A stretch of 25,041 nt of DNA from Pseudomonadota bacterium (GTDB lineage Bacteria; Myxococcota; Polyangia; Polyangiales; Polyangiaceae), in assembly GCA_023419055.1 (NCBI GenBank), contig JAEZYO010000815.1, positions 1 through 25,041 of the forward strand, written 5' to 3'. The number at the start of each line of letters is the position of its first letter. Position 1 is the first letter of the stretch. The translations under genes were made by a program, and so were the position numbers. Below the pieces are notes generated by a model, which saw nothing but the letters and a program-made list of their open reading frames with translations, searched no databases and was not told the origin of the DNA. This document shows positions 22,965 through 25,041 of the stretch, piece after piece.

Positions 22965-23803
22965 CGGAGCACGATCTCCTTCCCGGGGATCCGCTTGATC
23001 TGGGGGAGCCTGGCGAGCATCGCGCAGACGGCGCTCGACCGGTGAACGCGCAAGTCATTCAGGAGCTCGGAGTTTGAGAGCGTTCCGTGGGTGCGCAGGC
23101 GCTCCCAGGCCAGGTTGAACATCCACGCCGGGATGGGCTCGGCTCCTCGAGGCCTGCTCCGCGATCGCTCCGTCTCCACCTGCGCGTCGACCGGCGTGAG
23201 CTCGATCACCCGGTTCGGCTTCGGCTGCCAGCCGAGGGTCATGAAGACCGGATCCCTCCCAACCTCGATACGGAGCGCTGCGTAGAGGACCGGATCGAAG
23301 GGCTCCAGCGTCTGCTCGGCGGCGCCTGGCGTCCACGGCTCTGCCCGATCATCCGACCACAGCTCCTCGGCCCAGCTCCAGGCTCTCGCCAGCGGACGGT
23401 CCTCCCGCAACCCTCGCAACGCGACTCCGGCCTCCAGGTTGGTGGCGAGCCCACCGGTGAGGTTTGCTGATCCGATGACGGCGCTCGCGCCGGCGCCGTT
23501 CACAGCGAGGTAGAGCTTGGGATGGAAGGTTCGCCCGGAGCCAGGGTTCAGGACTCGGATATCCAGACCGAGTCCGCTCGCCATCGAGAGGGCCGGTTGG
23601 CTGGTGGTCTGGAAGGTCGTGGTGACGAGCAGCCGGGGTCGGACCCGTCGTCGCCGCAGAGTGTCGAGCTCCTTGTGGAGCAGATGAATGCCCTTCTCCT
23701 GGACGAAGGCGACGCACAGGAACGCGTCCTCCGCGTCCGAGAGCACGTCACGCACCGCGTGGAGGAGGGATCGGTCCGAGGTGGTGACGGTGGAGACGTC
23801 CAC
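22955..23803 (-). CDS. Phospholipase D-superfamily nuclease-like protein
   Basis: About 282 residues. One HKD-type motif is seen: FHPKLYLA (H94, K96) followed by GSANLTGG (111-118), where Asn and the Gly-Ser are typical of nuclease members. A C-terminal winged-helix-like segment (AWMFNLAWERLRTHGTLSNS) could bind DNA. The frame runs to 23878, but GTG 23803 starts 1 nt after the HNH stop and has GGTGG upstream. With a single HKD motif it would act as a dimer, like Nuc or BfiI. Middle gene of the operon. Confidence 0.8.
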   Translation of the reverse strand: MDVSTVTTSDRSLLHAVRDVLSDAEDAFLCVAFVQEKGIHLLHKELDTLRRRRVRPRLLVTTTFQTTSQPALSMASGLGLDIRVLNPGSGRTFHPKLYLAVNGAGASAVIGSANLTGGLATNLEAGVALRGLREDRPLARAWSWAEELWSDDRAEPWTPGAAEQTLEPFDPVLYAALRIEVGRDPVFMTLGWQPKPNRVIELTPVDAQVETERSRSRPRGAEPIPAWMFNLAWERLRTHGTLSNSELLNDLRVHRSSAVCAMLARLPQIKRIPGKEIVLRWR

Positions 23804-23804
23804 C

Positions 23805-24740
23805 CTATGCCACCAACCTCTCGAACACGTTCTCGTTGTGCCAGCGCAGGAGCTCCGGATCCGGACGGTCCAGAACACGCGCCGGCACGGCGATCTCCCG
23901 CCCGCCCATCGCGTAGTAGGCCTTTCCGTTCTCCCATTCCTTTGCCAGCCGCTGGCTCACCACGAAGCGGTGATCGGGGGTCACCGTGACGTAGCCGGCG
24001 TCGAACAGCCGGTGGATGTCCGCCCTCAGGAGCAGGCCGTTCACGACCTCGTGCGACCCCTTGGATCCGTAGGGCCGGATGTGGGCGGCTTCAAGAACGG
24101 GGAGCGAATGCTCGCGGCTGACGGCGCATGCGCCGTCGTAGGCGCCCGTGACTGCCACGCGGAAGATACCCTGCCCGAGCCGCGGCCGGATGAGCTGTGG
24201 TGCGCCGTACCGCGGCGCCTCCGGCTCGCCGGCCAGGGCAGCGAGTGGGCTCGAGGCGCGAGAGAGGGCAGCGGCCAGCGCGAGGCAGTCGTCCCAGATA
24301 CGCCGACCCTCGCCCGCCTCGAGGTCATACCCTGCCCCGGAGACGATGTTCGGTCGCCAGTCTCGAGGCTGCGCGACCCATTCGCCATCGGCGAAGAACA
24401 CCGGCGAGGAGATCATGATGCAGCCGATCCGATGCGCTTGCCCGGAGGACTCGCGGGCATAGCGGCCCACCCGCGCCGCCATCGCGTCGAGCGTCGGCGC
24501 GCCGTTGTTCTCTCCGAAAGCCTCCCACGCGAGCCTCACGGGCGCCGCCTCGTACCGCGCGAACACCCCAAAGCCGCCAATGGCGTTGTGCGGGGACTTA
24601 AGCTTGAAGAAGAACGGCGTCCCGGGCGGCGCATTGAAACCGTGGGCGGACGGCTGCCAGAAGTTCACCTCGTCCACGGGCTGGCGTTCCCTCAGGAACG
24701 TGAACCACTCGTGGTCGGTCGTCGCGACGAAGCCGCGCAC
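23805..24740 (-). CDS. HNH endonuclease with N-terminal recognition-like domain
   Basis: 311 residues. The N-terminal part (DHEWFTFLRERQPVDEVNFW, then FFFKLKSP and LAWEAFGENNGAP) is the conserved front of a widespread HNH protein family; it may be EVE/PUA-like and read modified bases, which is inference. The C-terminal HNH_2 domain has C205, EAAHI (H220), H230, N234 and H243 in place. It starts at GTG 24740, fitting the family start, with a weak ribosome site. It is the first gene of the minus-strand three-nuclease operon, and a divergent gene begins 102 nt away. Confidence 0.85.
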   Translation of the reverse strand: MRGFVATTDHEWFTFLRERQPVDEVNFWQPSAHGFNAPPGTPFFFKLKSPHNAIGGFGVFARYEAAPVRLAWEAFGENNGAPTLDAMAARVGRYARESSGQAHRIGCIMISSPVFFADGEWVAQPRDWRPNIVSGAGYDLEAGEGRRIWDDCLALAAALSRASSPLAALAGEPEAPRYGAPQLIRPRLGQGIFRVAVTGAYDGACAVSREHSLPVLEAAHIRPYGSKGSHEVVNGLLLRADIHRLFDAGYVTVTPDHRFVVSQRLAKEWENGKAYYAMGGREIAVPARVLDRPDPELLRWHNENVFERLVA

Positions 24741-24777
24741 GGAAGCATCGTACCGCAGTGGCGGGGCCTGGCGTCAG

Positions 24778-24795
24778 GAAGCCTTCGGAGGCTTC
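24778..24795. promoter_or_regulatory. Hairpin in the divergent promoter gap
   Basis: GAAGCCT (24778-24784) pairs with AGGCTTC (24789-24795) around TCGG. It lies in the 102-nt gap between the HNH gene and the partial rightward gene, so it is not a terminator of either; operator or leader structure is possible. Confidence 0.4.
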
Positions 24796-24842
24796 TTGCG
24801 GCCTTCGCGCGGACACGTCCTCGCCTCGAGTACTCTACCGGC

Positions 24843-25041
24843 ATGGGCACCTTCCGCCGTCCCCGGCTCGCGCCGGGCATCTACGACGAGGTCATCACCC
24901 ACGCCGTCGAGACCCAGCTCGCCCGCCTCGACGCCATGAAAAGTGCGGTTGTCCGCGAGAGGTTCGCGAAGACCGGAGACGCGAGCGCCCCCATCGTCTC
25001 GCTGCTCCGCGACGCCCTTGATCTCGCGGTCGACGAGCTCG
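24843..25041 (+). CDS. Partial gene, N-terminus resembling DUF3427-type helicases
   Basis: Open from ATG 24843 to the window end (66 codons) with G/C-rich third bases. It reads MGTFRRPRLAPGIYDEVITH, continues with a helix LARLDAMKSAVVRERF and then SLLRDALDLAVDEL. The GIYDEVIT...L..LD pattern and a helix ending near 66 resemble the N-terminus of PLD/DEAD helicases of the DUF3427 type, which are often in defence or repair loci. That is a guess from the first 66 residues. No clear ribosome site is seen. Confidence 0.55.
   Translation, partial: MGTFRRPRLAPGIYDEVITHAVETQLARLDAMKSAVVRERFAKTGDASAPIVSLLRDALDLAVDEL

Noticed and set aside
1..25041. CRISPR array or insertion sequence
   Set aside because: No regularly spaced direct repeats and no transposase frame were seen on either strand.

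Overview
This window comes from a high-GC bacterium, most likely a member of the Myxococcota. The clues are strong G/C at third codon positions, a transmembrane Ser/Thr kinase paired with a DUF2381-type protein, and a proteobacterial PolB-type polymerase. Most of it reads as the right-hand part of a large integrative and conjugative element (ICE). The right end of that element is marked at 21881-21922 by the 3' half of a tRNA-Arg(ACG) with no 5' half. No intact tRNA-Arg or integrase is visible, so the left end must lie outside the window.

Layout. (1) 1-3107, minus strand: a DUF2381/VirB9-like secreted protein, a Ser/Thr kinase whose periplasmic tail resembles the VirB10/TrbI core domain, and a small partial ribbon-helix-helix-like gene cut by the left edge. 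(2) 3286-5667, minus: DNA polymerase II (PolB) with all exonuclease and polymerase motifs. (3) 5845-8076, plus: a 743-residue protein with four copies of a C-x2-C-x11-12-H-x3-C module and a C-terminal zinc ribbon, preceded by two 12-bp perfect palindromes. (4) 8140-10954: small accessory genes, namely a hypothetical protein, a PD-(D/E)XK-like protein followed by a 52-residue zinc-ribbon protein, a RadC-type JAB-domain protein and another zinc-ribbon protein. (5) 11000-17360: partition and DNA-processing core. A parB gene faces away from a cassette with the same order and protein sizes as trwABC of plasmid R388 (ribbon-helix-helix accessory protein, TrwB coupling protein, TrwC relaxase-helicase). 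The 564-bp divergent gap holds a parS-like palindrome, a strong hairpin and a sequence closely resembling the R388 nic/IR2 site. (6) 17380-17854: a frameshifted gene remnant. (7) 17927-21421: a three-gene Lamassu/DdmABC-like defence operon (Cap4/DUF4297 nuclease, small middle subunit, SMC-like ATPase). (8) 21534-21987: an excisionase-like HTH gene, the tRNA-Arg att remnant and a second, degenerate copy of the tRNA end.

Right of the attachment site is a compact minus-strand operon of three nuclease-like proteins: an HNH protein, a phospholipase-D-type nuclease, and a protein with a sulfur-binding-domain-like N-terminus and a NucS-like C-terminus. A divergent gene running off the right edge resembles the N-terminus of a DUF3427-type helicase. 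The tRNA end is therefore flanked by defence genes on both sides.

How it works together: the relaxase, coupling protein and accessory protein would process the predicted oriT so that the parB/polB side enters the recipient first and the trw genes last, as in R388. ParB with its putative site would support maintenance, and the Lamassu-like operon is cargo. A complete mating-pair-formation gene set is not present. The kinase-VirB10/VirB9-like pair is the only hint of a secretion-channel component.
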